Shown one piece after another: positions 26,953-36,283 of a DNA stretch of 64,000 nucleotides. The stretch's first letter is position 1. Each line of letters starts with the position of its first letter. The position numbers and the translations under genes are program-made. This DNA is from JAEUKA01 sp035328405 (GTDB lineage Bacteria > Myxococcota_A > Polyangia > Palsa-1104 > JAEUJZ01). Location: assembly GCA_035328405.1 (NCBI GenBank), contig DAOLIT010000008.1, positions 31,929-95,928 of the forward strand, given 5' to 3'. Under the pieces are notes generated by a model. The model ran no database searches. It was not told where the DNA came from and saw only the letters and a list, made by a program, of their open reading frames with translations.

Positions 26953-27600
26953 TTATGTCTCTTTGTGCTCGGCTTTGTGCATGGCTTCACGTGTCGTCTC
27001 GATGAGGCCATACGTGTCGTCATTTCGGCGATAGACCACGTTGATCTCGTGCGTAACCACGTTGTTAAAGACCAAAAACGGATCATGTTGCAGGTTCATC
27101 CGCATAATAGCTTCCTCGACGGTCATGGGGACTGCAACGAACTTCTGCTCTCGAATGACGCGCGGGCCCGATTTCTGGCTCGGAGCGGACTGACTGGCCG
27201 AGGCCGTTGGTTCGGCATGCGACGTCTGCTCGGCCTCTTGCGTGGGGATTTCGGGGGAAAACGACACGACGCTGTGCAGAAAGTGTCGGTGCGGTCCCTG
27301 CTGCGGTTTGTGATCTCGAATTCGATCTTTGAACCGCCGAAGCTGCCGTTCAATTTTGGCCATCACCAGATCGATCGACGAGTGCATGTCTTCCGTGGCC
27401 TCGTCGCCTTTTACCGTCAGGCCGTTGTGCAGCGTGATTTGCACATCCACGTCGAACAGATACCCGCGCTGCTGAGAGAAAACGATGTGCGCCTTGATCG
27501 GGTCGGGGAAATACTTGTTGATTCGCTCGAGCTTCTCTCGTGCATAGTCTTTGAGTGTCTCGCTCGAGTCCACGTTGCGGAAAGTAAAGGAAACCTGCAT
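26953..27600 (-). CDS. hpf: Long ribosome hibernation promoting factor
   Basis: 215 aa. N-terminal HPF/YfiA domain (about 1-105: FTFRNVDSSETLKDYAREKL, DVDVQITLHNGLTVKG, DMHSSIDLVMAKIERQLRRF), a Ser/Ala-rich linker, and the C-terminal dimerisation domain (about 155-205: PMTVEEAIMRMNLQHDPFLV, YGLIETT). Long HPF dimerises 70S ribosomes to inactive 100S in stationary phase. ATG 27600 has AGGAGG 6 nt upstream. First gene of the PTS operon. Confidence 0.94.
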   Translation of the reverse strand: MQVSFTFRNVDSSETLKDYAREKLERINKYFPDPIKAHIVFSQQRGYLFDVDVQITLHNGLTVKGDEATEDMHSSIDLVMAKIERQLRRFKDRIRDHKPQQGPHRHFLHSVVSFSPEIPTQEAEQTSHAEPTASASQSAPSQKSGPRVIREQKFVAVPMTVEEAIMRMNLQHDPFLVFNNVVTHEINVVYRRNDDTYGLIETTREAMHKAEHKET

Positions 27601-27830
27601 CACTCCCCTCCTTCTGTTCTATCGGTCTGTTTCTTTTTGGGGTGCCGTTTCGTTTGATGCGCTTGCGAAGGCACAAACTGCCGCTTGCTTCTATGTCGTT
27701 CTGTATCCCGCCGTCAACGACGAAGCGCAACTTTCTCCATCACCGTTTTTTTGTCCGGCGACAACGGTCTTTCTGAAGACCTGTTGAACAAGGAAAGCTA
27801 GAAAGGGGGAAGTGTGCGCGAACCGGCGGT

Positions 27831-27846
27831 CACATTCGGGAATGTG
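27831..27846. promoter_or_regulatory. Short palindrome near 3' end of VWA gene
   Basis: CACATTC and GAATGTG around two bases. It lies just past the stop of the VWA lipoprotein gene and about 230 bp upstream of hpf. The loop is too small and there is no T-run for a terminator, so a protein site for hpf control is possible. Confidence 0.3.
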
Positions 27847-27858
27847 TGAGCGTTGCGT

Positions 27859-30036
27859 CTAGCCTGTGGACCCTTCCCACACACGGTACGACATGAACAC
27901 CAAATCGCCGATCTTCGGCCTGTACGTGTTTCCGTAAAACACAATCGAGCGCGAGGCCGGATCGTAGTCAAAACCGTCTGACCGCGATCGAGGAACGAGT
28001 GTGCCTCGGACCGTCACTTTGATGGTCGAGGTAATCGGCGTGCGGGACAGTTTGAATTGGCTCGAAGCGCCCACGATGGCATCGACCAGTTTGTTCATTG
28101 CGGCGGCGATGTCGGCGTCTTGCGCGGTGTTGATGTTGATCCACGCGCCTCCCAGGGTTTCGATGAGACAACGTGGCAAATCGTTGGAACTGACCGCGCT
28201 GCACTGACGAGTCGTGGTGATGGGCAATGCCCCGAACGCGAGGATTTGGTTTTGCCGGAAGTAGTCCGCGATACCGTTCAGCACGGTGGTCGAATACGTC
28301 GCGCCCCAGGCGTTGCCGGTGTCGGGGTTTTTCGCTGTTGCGAAATAGCGAAGCCAATCGTTGTTGTACTCGTCGGTGACAAAGAACGAGACTTTGGTTA
28401 CGCCGTCTCGCCACTTCCATTCCGAGTTCGGGACGCCGTTTGCGGCGTTCTTTTTGAACACATCGTTCAGGCGCACAACTGCCGCCGCAGGTTCCTCGCT
28501 GACGTTCGAGCCGCTCGTCGGTCCAAACGGGCCGATCGGATCATTCGTTTTGTTGAGATCTTGTGGGCAAAAGCCGTTGGTGCCGGACGCGGGTGCGGTG
28601 ACCTGGCGACAGACCTGATGTGGTCCGTCGGTGTCGGTGCCTTGGATGAACTTAAAGCCGGTCGGCCAGCCCGGATAGGTGGTCAACGTCAGATCGGGAT
28701 CTTTGGGCGCAGTGGCGGTCAAAATGCCGACGCGGAAATCGACTCCAGCAGATTGCAAGCGTTTGAAAAACTCTTGCGCGGTGTTGGCCAAGCGCACTTG
28801 GTTGTCTCCCATCGAAACCGACACGTCCACCGTCCACACAATGTCCGCGCCCGAGTTCTTGGTCGTTTGGATTCCGTCGCAGACGAAGTTCAGATCCTTT
28901 GCGACTTCGGCGACCCCGGAAGCGTTGGTCAGGTCGTTCGCGCGAATCGCGGCAGCTTTTGTTCTGTCGTCGTACAGCGCAGTCGGCGAGACGGCCAAAA
29001 TCACGTCGTTGTACTTGGAGGTCTCGCGTCGAACCACCGTCACGTCCAAATAAAATGGACCTTGCGTCGTGACGGTACCTCCGCCCGGTGCCGTTGCACC
29101 TGTCAGGGCGTTCACAACATCGTCTCGCACCGTCGATCCGGTCACACCGGTTTTCACGACTCGGAACGTCGATTGCGTCGCGGCATTGAGTTCGTGGGTC
29201 TGAAATTTCCGACCGACGAATATAGAGGTCACGGTGTAGCCCTTGCCCGTCAAGGCCGTCGTGATTTTGCCTTCCAGATCGACTCGATCTGCATCCAAGT
29301 TCGCCAACGCATTCGGTCGAGACACAATCAAGCCTGAAACCGCTGCCGTCGCGTCGTCATAGGCCATGCCGTTTCCGCCGGTGCCCTGGAACGATTTTCC
29401 TTGACCTAAGGCCGGATCTGTGCCGCCTTGAATGCCTGAGCCGGGCACATTTGCTCGGTTGACCGTCGCAAGCCCATCTGGCCGGCAAATCGACGAACCT
29501 GCGGACTTGTCCGATTGGTGATCACCATCGGTGTCCCAAAGGCGCGGGTCGGTCTCGCCGCTGAGCACGGTGATCTGGCCATCCATGTTTTTGTCTTCTT
29601 CGGCGTCGGGAACGCCATCACCATCGCTGTCGGACTTGGTGGGGTCGAGACCACGGCACTCCTCGCCCGCCTGGCAGTCCGCATTCGAGGTACAGGCGGG
29701 CGGCGGGCGGCGTTGATTGAATGTATCCGTCGCAACACAGATTTTCGGATATGCCAGCTCAGCCCCATCGAGGATGCCATCGCCGTCGGAATCCAGTTTT
29801 GTCGGATCGGCACCCGAGGCGACTTCCTGCCCGTCCGTAGCGCCATCACCATCAGAATCGGGATTGAACGGGTCAGTGTTGTGCAAACATTCTTGGTCGT
29901 TGTCCAGACCGTCTTCATCGGAATCGACCCCTGCAGCGCAGGTGTCTTGCCCTGAAATGTCGTTTGATCCACAAGACCACTGGGCGAGCGCCAAAAAAGA
30001 AGCCAGCAGCAAGCGCGGAAGCGTTCTTCGTTTCAT
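27859..30036 (-). CDS. VWA-domain lipoprotein with thrombospondin type-3 repeats
   Basis: 725 aa. Lipoprotein signal (LLLASFLALAQWSC). Residues about 35-170 hold calcium-binding thrombospondin-3 repeats (DSDEDGLDNDQE, DSDGDGATDGQE, DSDGDGILDGAE, DSDGDGVPDAEE). A VWA domain begins at about residue 400 with an intact MIDAS DxSxS (DIVWTVDVSVSMGDNQ) and continues through FRVGILTAT and SFFVTDEYNND. Probably a surface adhesion or structural protein; partner unknown. Divergent from the Mla operon. Confidence 0.88.
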   Translation of the reverse strand: MKRRTLPRLLLASFLALAQWSCGSNDISGQDTCAAGVDSDEDGLDNDQECLHNTDPFNPDSDGDGATDGQEVASGADPTKLDSDGDGILDGAELAYPKICVATDTFNQRRPPPACTSNADCQAGEECRGLDPTKSDSDGDGVPDAEEDKNMDGQITVLSGETDPRLWDTDGDHQSDKSAGSSICRPDGLATVNRANVPGSGIQGGTDPALGQGKSFQGTGGNGMAYDDATAAVSGLIVSRPNALANLDADRVDLEGKITTALTGKGYTVTSIFVGRKFQTHELNAATQSTFRVVKTGVTGSTVRDDVVNALTGATAPGGGTVTTQGPFYLDVTVVRRETSKYNDVILAVSPTALYDDRTKAAAIRANDLTNASGVAEVAKDLNFVCDGIQTTKNSGADIVWTVDVSVSMGDNQVRLANTAQEFFKRLQSAGVDFRVGILTATAPKDPDLTLTTYPGWPTGFKFIQGTDTDGPHQVCRQVTAPASGTNGFCPQDLNKTNDPIGPFGPTSGSNVSEEPAAAVVRLNDVFKKNAANGVPNSEWKWRDGVTKVSFFVTDEYNNDWLRYFATAKNPDTGNAWGATYSTTVLNGIADYFRQNQILAFGALPITTTRQCSAVSSNDLPRCLIETLGGAWININTAQDADIAAAMNKLVDAIVGASSQFKLSRTPITSTIKVTVRGTLVPRSRSDGFDYDPASRSIVFYGNTYRPKIGDLVFMSYRVWEGSTG

Positions 30037-30207
30037 TTCATCCCCCCGGTTTCAATGGTAAGCAGGCGTAAAGGCCAATCCCTCGTCGAGGATGGCAGCC
30101 TTTCATCATAGCGCCCAACCTGGAGCAAGCCCAGCACTCTTCCACTGCCCCAAACGGGTCAAGCCAGACGGACGTTGTTTCAGGAGTCTTTGCGGTACGA
30201 TGGGCGG

Positions 30208-31026
30208 ATGTGGCTCTTGCGGCTCGCGGCTTTTTTGGATCGAATTTGGCTGCCGCCGTTGCGCCTTTTGCGTGGCGTGGTCGAAGCGTTGGGCCAGCAC
30301 ATGCTGCTGCTGTTTTCCGTGTTTCGTTGGGCCGTTCGCCCTCCGTTTCGGCTGGCCGTTCTGTTGGATGCGATGGTGTTCATCGGCTTTGAATCGCTGC
30401 CGATCGTGCTTCTGATTTCGTTGTTTGTGGGCGCGGTGTTTGCGCTTCAGCTTTCGAGCGCGCTTAGGACTTTTCAAGCCCAGGCGTTCACCGGTGCCAC
30501 GGTGGGTTTGGCGCTGGCACGCGAGCTGTCTCCGGTGTTTACATCCATTGTCGTCGCGGCTCGAGCAGGTGCAGGCATGGCGACCGAACTTGGCTCGATG
30601 CGCATCACCGAGCAAATCGACGCGCTCGCGACGATGGCGGTCAATCCCGTTCAGTATTTGGTGGTGCCGAGGGTGCTTGCCGGCACGATCATGGTTCCGC
30701 TTCTGGCGATGTTGTTCAACTGCGTGGGTATTCTCGGGGCCTACGTTGTGGCCGTAGGTGTGCAAAACGTCGATCGCGGCGTGTTCATTGAAAAAGCGCA
30801 GTGGCTTCTCGACCCGAATGACATCACGCAGGGCTTGGTCAAGTCGGTTGTATTCGGGTGTGTGCTGACGCTCATTGCGTGCCAGCAGGGTTATCACGCG
30901 ACGGGTGGGGCAAAGGGCGTAGGGATTGCAACCACACGTTCGGTGGTCGGCAGTTTCGTGACCATTTTGGTGCTCGATTATTTTCTGACCGACCTGTGGC
31001 TGACGGCTTCTGGGAAAAACGGGTAG
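30208..31026 (+). CDS. mlaE: Lipid transport ABC permease MlaE
   Basis: 272 aa from ATG 30208. Hydrophobic throughout, with the MlaE/YrbE pattern: FIGFESLPIVLLISLFVGAV, ALARELSPVFTSIVVAARAG, GSMRITEQIDALATMAVNP and a C-terminal GVGIATTRSVVGS. It forms the inner-membrane channel of the Mla phospholipid transporter. A TTG at 30175 is open but less likely. mlaF follows after 6 nt. Confidence 0.94.
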   Translation: MWLLRLAAFLDRIWLPPLRLLRGVVEALGQHMLLLFSVFRWAVRPPFRLAVLLDAMVFIGFESLPIVLLISLFVGAVFALQLSSALRTFQAQAFTGATVGLALARELSPVFTSIVVAARAGAGMATELGSMRITEQIDALATMAVNPVQYLVVPRVLAGTIMVPLLAMLFNCVGILGAYVVAVGVQNVDRGVFIEKAQWLLDPNDITQGLVKSVVFGCVLTLIACQQGYHATGGAKGVGIATTRSVVGSFVTILVLDYFLTDLWLTASGKNG

Positions 31027-31032
31027 AACGTC

Positions 31033-31926
31033 GTGGCCGTCTCAAAATGGCAGATTCCCGACGATGATCCGCAGCCCAAAAACGACCGGTACCACATTCG
31101 CGTGCGCGGGATACACAAGACGTTTGGCCCGCATGCTGTTTTGCGTGGCATCGACCTGGACGTGGAGCGCGGCAAAATCAACGTCATCATCGGCGGTTCG
31201 GGGCAGGGCAAATCCGTCATCATGAAGCACTTGATGGGTCTCCTGAAGCCGGACCAGGGACACATCTATTGCGACGGTGAGGACTTGGTTCCACTCGATG
31301 AGTTTGCGCTGAATCGCGTGCGCAAAAAATTCGGGATGCTGTTTCAATATGCCGCGCTATTCGATTCGCTCACCGTCGAGGAAAACATCGTTTTTCCGCT
31401 GGTTGAACACGGCGATCCTGAAAGTGGCGGCATGGACGCGCGGGGAAAAACGCTCAAACGGCGGTTTTTCAGTCGAGCCGAGCTTTCCCGCATCGCTCAG
31501 GAACAGCTCGACAAGTTGGCTTTGCCGCAGGTGCTTTTGCGAAAATTTCCGTCGGAATTGTCGGGCGGACAACGAAAACGTGTGGGTTTGGCGCGGGCGC
31601 TGGTCATGAAACCGCAAATTTTGCTTTACGACGAGCCCACGACGGGACTGGACCCTGTTTCGACCAAAAACGTGGACGACATGATTCGCGACGTGTCCCG
31701 TGAACATGCCGTGACCAGCGTCATCATCAGCCACGACATGGCCTCGACGTTTCGCATCGGAGATCGCATTTCTGCACTATATGGAGGCGTTATCATCGAA
31801 AGTGGTTCTGCCGAGGAAATCCGCCGCAGCCGCCACAAGTGGTTGCGCGAATTTGTCGAGACCAGCGGTGCAGTTCAAATGATGCCTTGCGACGAAAAAG
31901 ACTTGATTGTGGACGAAGCCATTTAG
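31033..31926 (+). CDS. mlaF: Lipid transport ABC ATPase MlaF
   Basis: 297 aa, GTG start. Walker A GGSGQGKS, Q-loop FQYAALFDSLTV, signature LSGGQRKRVGLARA, Walker B LLYDEPTTGLDP, and the H-loop ISHDM. It has an insert of about 20 residues after ENIVFPLVEHGD. It powers MlaE. Confidence 0.95.
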   Translation: MAVSKWQIPDDDPQPKNDRYHIRVRGIHKTFGPHAVLRGIDLDVERGKINVIIGGSGQGKSVIMKHLMGLLKPDQGHIYCDGEDLVPLDEFALNRVRKKFGMLFQYAALFDSLTVEENIVFPLVEHGDPESGGMDARGKTLKRRFFSRAELSRIAQEQLDKLALPQVLLRKFPSELSGGQRKRVGLARALVMKPQILLYDEPTTGLDPVSTKNVDDMIRDVSREHAVTSVIISHDMASTFRIGDRISALYGGVIIESGSAEEIRRSRHKWLREFVETSGAVQMMPCDEKDLIVDEAI

Positions 31927-31941
31927 GCCAGGAGTTGTTGT

Positions 31942-33489
31942 ATGAAAACCGCGAGCGCAGCCCTCAAAGTAGGCTTTACGACCTTGGTGATGGTCGCGCT
32001 GAGCGTCGTCGCTTTTCGCTTTGTATCCAAAGGTGTGCGGGGCCAGGAAGGTCCCGTCGTTTGGGCGCTGTTTCGCGATGCGACGGGTCTTGTCGACAAA
32101 TCGCGCGTCCAAATTGCCGGGCTTATCGTCGGGGAAATCGTCGAACGGCGGCTGCAAGGCAACTACGCTCGGATCAGCATTCGGATGCGTCCCGACGTGG
32201 AGCTTTGGTCCAACACCGTGCTCTACAAAAAATCGAGTTCGCTCCTCGGGGAGTACTTTCTGGAAATCGATCCCGGTACGTCTCAATCGCCCGATCCGCT
32301 TTCGGGGCAGATCGTGCAGAACACGCGGCTCAAGAATGGCGATCAGGTCATCAACGTGATCGAGGCTGTGACGACGGGCGACATTTTGTACCAAGTCAAC
32401 GAAACGCTGCCGATTGTCCGCGACATTTTGCGCGACGTGCAGCGCCTGACCCAAGGTCCGATGCAGGACATCGCTCGGGAGGTCAAAGATTCCGTGGCCG
32501 CCAATTCCACAGCCGTCAATGAGCTGCTCAAACACGTGGATGCGATTGCCCAGGATGTGCGCGGGATTACGTCGGGGCAATCCGCCAAAGACGTTCAAAT
32601 TTCGATCGCGAACATTCGCGAAGTGACCGAAGGGTTGCGTGATTTGGTGGGAAAAGGCTCGTCCGAGGTCGATTCAACTGGGGCCAAACTCAGGCAAAAC
32701 CTCGACAAATTGTCGCAGGCGGTCGATTCCCTGAACAGCGCGCTCGGCAACGTGGACCACATCACCGGAGACATGCGAAAAGGCAAAGGCACCGTCGGAC
32801 GGCTCTTGGTCGATGACGCCATCGGAAACAACATCGAGCAAATCACAAACGACGCGCAGGAGCTCGTCGGTGGCATTGGGCGGTTGCAGACCATCGTCGG
32901 TTTCCGCAGCGAGTACTACATCCAAAGCAACGATTTCAAAAACGCCATCGAAGTCCGACTGCAAACGAGGCCCGACAAGTACTACCAAATCGAACTCATC
33001 GACGATCCGAGGCTCAACAGGTCGTTTTCGCGCCAAATCACGACCACCGACGATCCGTCGAAGCCGCTGACCACCACGACCGATTTGGTGACGCTCACGC
33101 GGGGTTTCAAAATCAGCTTTCAATTCGCCAAACGGCTTTTGTTAAACCCCAAGTGGTTCATTCTGACGCTGCGCTACGGCATCAAGGAAAGCTCCGGCGG
33201 TGTCGGCATGGACATTGATATGTTCAAAGAGCGTTGGACGTTTCGCGTCGACGTGTTCGATTTCCGCACCAACATTTGGCCCCGCTTGCGCGTCTACACA
33301 ACCGTCGAGTTTTATCGCCACTTGTATCTGCTTGCGGGCATCGACGACACCATCAACGATCGTCCGCCGGGCGGGCAGGGCAGTTTCGGGCGCGACTACT
33401 TTGTGGGGGCGCAACTTCTGTTCAACGACGAGGATCTCAAATCCCTACTCGCCGTCGGTGGCAGCGCGATCGGGAACGCCATGCGCTAG
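31942..33489 (+). CDS. mlaD: MCE-family substrate-binding protein MlaD, long form
   Basis: 515 aa, against about 180 in E. coli. Inner-membrane helix (FTTLVMVALSVVAFRFVSK), one MCE domain at about 35-120 (DATGLVDKSRVQIAGLIVGEI, SSSLLGEYFLEI), then a long helical stalk (about 150-305, with KGKGTVGRLLVDDAIGNNIE), and a strand-rich C-terminal 200 residues ending DYFVGAQLLFNDEDLKSLL. The C-terminal part resembles an outer membrane barrel and would let the protein bridge both membranes; that is inference. Overlaps the PilZ gene by 45 bp. Confidence 0.9.
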   Translation: MKTASAALKVGFTTLVMVALSVVAFRFVSKGVRGQEGPVVWALFRDATGLVDKSRVQIAGLIVGEIVERRLQGNYARISIRMRPDVELWSNTVLYKKSSSLLGEYFLEIDPGTSQSPDPLSGQIVQNTRLKNGDQVINVIEAVTTGDILYQVNETLPIVRDILRDVQRLTQGPMQDIAREVKDSVAANSTAVNELLKHVDAIAQDVRGITSGQSAKDVQISIANIREVTEGLRDLVGKGSSEVDSTGAKLRQNLDKLSQAVDSLNSALGNVDHITGDMRKGKGTVGRLLVDDAIGNNIEQITNDAQELVGGIGRLQTIVGFRSEYYIQSNDFKNAIEVRLQTRPDKYYQIELIDDPRLNRSFSRQITTTDDPSKPLTTTTDLVTLTRGFKISFQFAKRLLLNPKWFILTLRYGIKESSGGVGMDIDMFKERWTFRVDVFDFRTNIWPRLRVYTTVEFYRHLYLLAGIDDTINDRPPGGQGSFGRDYFVGAQLLFNDEDLKSLLAVGGSAIGNAMR

Positions 33490-33834
33490 GCGTGTCGTGG
33501 GCGTTTCTCTGACATGTGTTGAGACGGCATACACCTGCTCCAGGTATCGCGAAAGCAGGGCTCGTCCGTCGGGGTCGAGCGATTCGAGGGAAACCGCGAC
33601 ATCCGCTGGCACGCCTTTGTTGCGCCACACCACGCGACCGAAGGCCGAGATGGACGACCGCACGGCGGGCACATGAATCACAACTTCGACTTCTGTTCCG
33701 AGACCGGGTGCTTCATTACACAAAAAACAGACGTTTTTTTGCGACAGGCTGAGCACCTGGGCATCAGGACTGAAGTCGGGCGATTCTAGCCGCGCAGTCA
33801 CCACAAAACGCGGACGATACGTGGTTTGTGTCAT
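33445..33834 (-). CDS. PilZ-like domain protein
   Basis: 129 aa from ATG 33834. The strand pattern fits PilZ: VLSLSQKNVCFLCNEAP, LGTEVEVVIHVP, ISAFGRVVWR, DVAVSLESLDPDGRALLSRYL. The c-di-GMP-binding Arg motif and D/NxSxxG are degenerate (YRPRFVV and SLSQKNV), so c-di-GMP binding is doubtful. Its 3' end overlaps mlaD. Confidence 0.65.
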   Translation of the reverse strand: MTQTTYRPRFVVTARLESPDFSPDAQVLSLSQKNVCFLCNEAPGLGTEVEVVIHVPAVRSSISAFGRVVWRNKGVPADVAVSLESLDPDGRALLSRYLEQVYAVSTHVRETPTTRLAHGVPDRAATDGE

Positions 33835-33975
33835 GGGTTCTCTTGGGCCGAGCAAAAAAGAAAGGCCCAAGAAAATCGTATTACAAACTACTCAATTTGA
33901 ACATCTAGGTTTGGGCAGAAAACAGCCCGAAGAAGCGAGGTTCCTGGTCTTTGCCCGAGTGACCGCGTTCGACGA

Positions 33976-34821
33976 TCAGCGGTCGGGAAAATCCGGGATT
34001 TGCTTGATGTACTCGGGGTGATCGATGAACGGATTCCGATTGGCCTGGATGCCGTACACCAAGTCGTTGCGGCTTCGTTCGTCAGCGTCGGGCGGGTCGG
34101 CGTCATGCCAGCGGCGGAGCGTGGCTTCCTCGGCGTTGAAATTCGCCAGCGTGAAGTCGGACGGTCGGTTCCTGTAATACCGCGTATAGAAATAAAAAAT
34201 CGCGCGTGCGATGTCGCCCTTGGTTCGGTCGTGGGGCTCGAAGACCATCCGACCTGCGTCGTCTCTGCCGAGTTTGCTTGGCGGGGTTCCATCGGGGTTT
34301 GGAGCGGTCCACGTCACACTTTTGACCACCCCGAACGGATAGTTTCCCCGACGGCTGTTTGAATCCACGTCAGACGCCCACAAATGATGCACGTCCGACT
34401 GCGCGACGCCCCGAGCCCCAAGGCTTTGTGGCCATGTGTGTTCCGTGTTTAGCTTCGCGCTGTACGCCGTCGAGGAACTCGTGATCTTTTGAGCCACTCG
34501 GCCCGTGTACACACAGTCCACCGCGTTGTCATTGTCCGGGTCTTCCACGTCGGCAAACATCTTGTCGCGCGCCGCGCTGTACGAAAGACTGCGGCTCCCT
34601 CGCGTCACGATGTCCGACAGAGCAACCAACAAGTCGTTTCCTGTTTTTCCCGACGCGCCATCGTAATACCCGGTGGGAATGCTCTGCGGAGTCGCAAAGA
34701 AAGGAATGTCCTCGTCGTTTTCCGGCAGACGGTTGTCGCCGCATCCAGAAAACAGCACGCACAGCCCCAAACCAACGCCGACAAACATGCGGCGAATGAA
34801 CACAGACGGTCGCAAGGTCAT
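33976..34821 (-). CDS. Secreted endonuclease I lipoprotein
   Basis: 281 aa. Lipoprotein-type signal (VGLGLCVLFSGC). EndA/NucM-type nuclease marks: TGYYDGASGKTGNDL, LNTEHTWPQS, DVHHLWASDVDSNSRRGNYPFG with the catalytic His, and a C-terminal NRNPFIDHPEY. It should degrade extracellular DNA. AGAGG precedes the ATG. Divergent from the FMN-binding protein gene. Confidence 0.93.
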   Translation of the reverse strand: MTLRPSVFIRRMFVGVGLGLCVLFSGCGDNRLPENDEDIPFFATPQSIPTGYYDGASGKTGNDLLVALSDIVTRGSRSLSYSAARDKMFADVEDPDNDNAVDCVYTGRVAQKITSSSTAYSAKLNTEHTWPQSLGARGVAQSDVHHLWASDVDSNSRRGNYPFGVVKSVTWTAPNPDGTPPSKLGRDDAGRMVFEPHDRTKGDIARAIFYFYTRYYRNRPSDFTLANFNAEEATLRRWHDADPPDADERSRNDLVYGIQANRNPFIDHPEYIKQIPDFPDR

Positions 34822-34930
34822 GTATTTCCTCTCGAAAAGCCAACCAGTTGGCGAGCGGTTTCAAAGCATGTTGCGTACCAACGCGGAAACCGGATTGACT
34901 CGCCCGCTTTCAGGCTGTAGAGAAGAGTTA

Positions 34931-35590
34931 ATGAAAATCGTTTTCAATTCTGCTCGCGCGCTGGGTCGTGTGTTGCGTCGTGTTGGCCGTGCTGGTCGTT
35001 TTGAAGCGGTCGCGCCCCTGGCCGTGTTTTTGGCCGTGTTTTTGGTTTTGTCCGATGGTGATCAGGCTTTTGCGCAGACCGCATTTTTCACGCCGCGCAC
35101 GATGCTGTCGGAGTTTTTCCCGCGCAGCCAGTCCGTCACGTTTTTGCGTTTTGATCTGACGCTGGAACAGCGCGAGCGGCTGACCCGTGTCCTTGGATAC
35201 GCGCCGCGCAAACCGAGCTACACGATCTACGTCGCGAAGACCGGCGATCGCGTGGATGGTTACGCGATCATGGACGACGAAAAAGGCCAGCATTTGCCCA
35301 TTTCGTTTGCGGTGATGTTCGACGCCAAAGGTCGCATTTTGCGCCAGGAAGTCATGGCGTACCGCGAGCGTTTCGGCGACGAGATCCGCGATCCTCGTTT
35401 CCGCGAGCAGTTCGTCGGAAAAGTGCCTCAAGACGTGCTTCGGGAGGGCGAAGAAATCATTGCCATTTCCGGGGCGACGATTTCGTCGCGTGCGATGGTG
35501 GTCGGCGTTCAACGGGCCCTGGCGCTGGTCGATGAACTTTTGTTGAGACAGCCCAAAGGCACCTCGGCCAGCTTGCCGCCAAACTCGTAA
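34931..35590 (+). CDS. Exported FMN-binding domain protein
   Basis: 219 aa from ATG 34931. Signal or anchor (VAPLAVFLAVFLVLS, cleavage near AFAQ), then an FMN-binding domain of the RnfG/NosR/NqrC type, ending in EIIAISGATISSRAMVVGV, where the SGATIS is the site of covalent FMN attachment by ApbE-like enzymes. The KTGDRVDGYAIMDDEKGQ segment fits the fold. It is followed 19 nt later by a membrane protein gene, so the two probably form an electron-transfer pair. Confidence 0.85.
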   Translation: MKIVFNSARALGRVLRRVGRAGRFEAVAPLAVFLAVFLVLSDGDQAFAQTAFFTPRTMLSEFFPRSQSVTFLRFDLTLEQRERLTRVLGYAPRKPSYTIYVAKTGDRVDGYAIMDDEKGQHLPISFAVMFDAKGRILRQEVMAYRERFGDEIRDPRFREQFVGKVPQDVLREGEEIIAISGATISSRAMVVGVQRALALVDELLLRQPKGTSASLPPNS

Positions 35591-35609
35591 CCTGCTACCT
35601 CACGAAACC

Positions 35610-36245
35610 ATGCGTCACTTCGCTGCCTCGCGGTTTCGGTTGTGGAACCTGTCGCCCGCCGCCAAGCTCGTCTACACGCTTTTTTCTGTGTTTTCGCTGC
35701 TGGCGATTTTGTCGTCGGTGCTGCTGTATGAGGATTTGGTCGGTCCGTCTCTGCGCACGGGACACTTGGCCCGCGTCGGGACTTACTACGGGCCAGCCGA
35801 AAAAACGGCACCCAAAACGGAACCGACTTCGGCATCGCCAGCAGGGCCCGCCATCGAGCTTCCGCCCGATGAGCCCGAGGTCGCGCTTCACCTGGCCATG
35901 CCCTATCGCAAGCTGCTCGAGGTTACGCATTTTCACCTGTTTACGATTCCGGTGTTCTTGCTTGTGTTGACCCACTTGTACGTGCTGACCGGAGCGGGAC
36001 CGACTGCCCAGCTTGTGTGGATTCTGCTCGCGTGGGGAGCGGCTTTTTTGCACATGGTTGCGCCGTGGCTTATGCGATACGGCTCACGACACTTCGCCGC
36101 GCTCTATCCGACGAGCGGCTTTTTGCTGTTTGTGTCGTGTCTATGGCTTTCGATACAGCCCGTGTGGGTGATGTGGCGCGGGAAAACGCCTCCCAAAACC
36201 GAAGCGCCCCAAGACGGCGAACCGGCCCCCCCGTTTTCGGATTAG
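35610..36245 (+). CDS. Four-helix membrane protein paired with FMN protein
   Basis: 211 aa. Four helices: KLVYTLFSVFSLLAILSSVL, FHLFTIPVFLLVLTHLYVL, LVWILLAWGAAFLHMVAPWL and TSGFLLFVSCLWLSIQPVWV, with a Pro-rich periplasmic loop after the first. His residues in or near the helices (EVTHFHLF, LTHLYV, FLHMV) could bind heme, as in small b-type cytochromes. I do not recognise a named family; electron transfer to or from the FMN protein is inference. Confidence 0.75.
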   Translation: MRHFAASRFRLWNLSPAAKLVYTLFSVFSLLAILSSVLLYEDLVGPSLRTGHLARVGTYYGPAEKTAPKTEPTSASPAGPAIELPPDEPEVALHLAMPYRKLLEVTHFHLFTIPVFLLVLTHLYVLTGAGPTAQLVWILLAWGAAFLHMVAPWLMRYGSRHFAALYPTSGFLLFVSCLWLSIQPVWVMWRGKTPPKTEAPQDGEPAPPFSD

Positions 36246-36283
36246 TTCGTTATGGGAAAAGGCAGTTTCTGGGCGGGAACCGG

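Noticed and set aside
26716..27657. 313-codon plus-strand frame
   Set aside because: Antisense to ptsN and hpf, both of which have clear family motifs and start sites.
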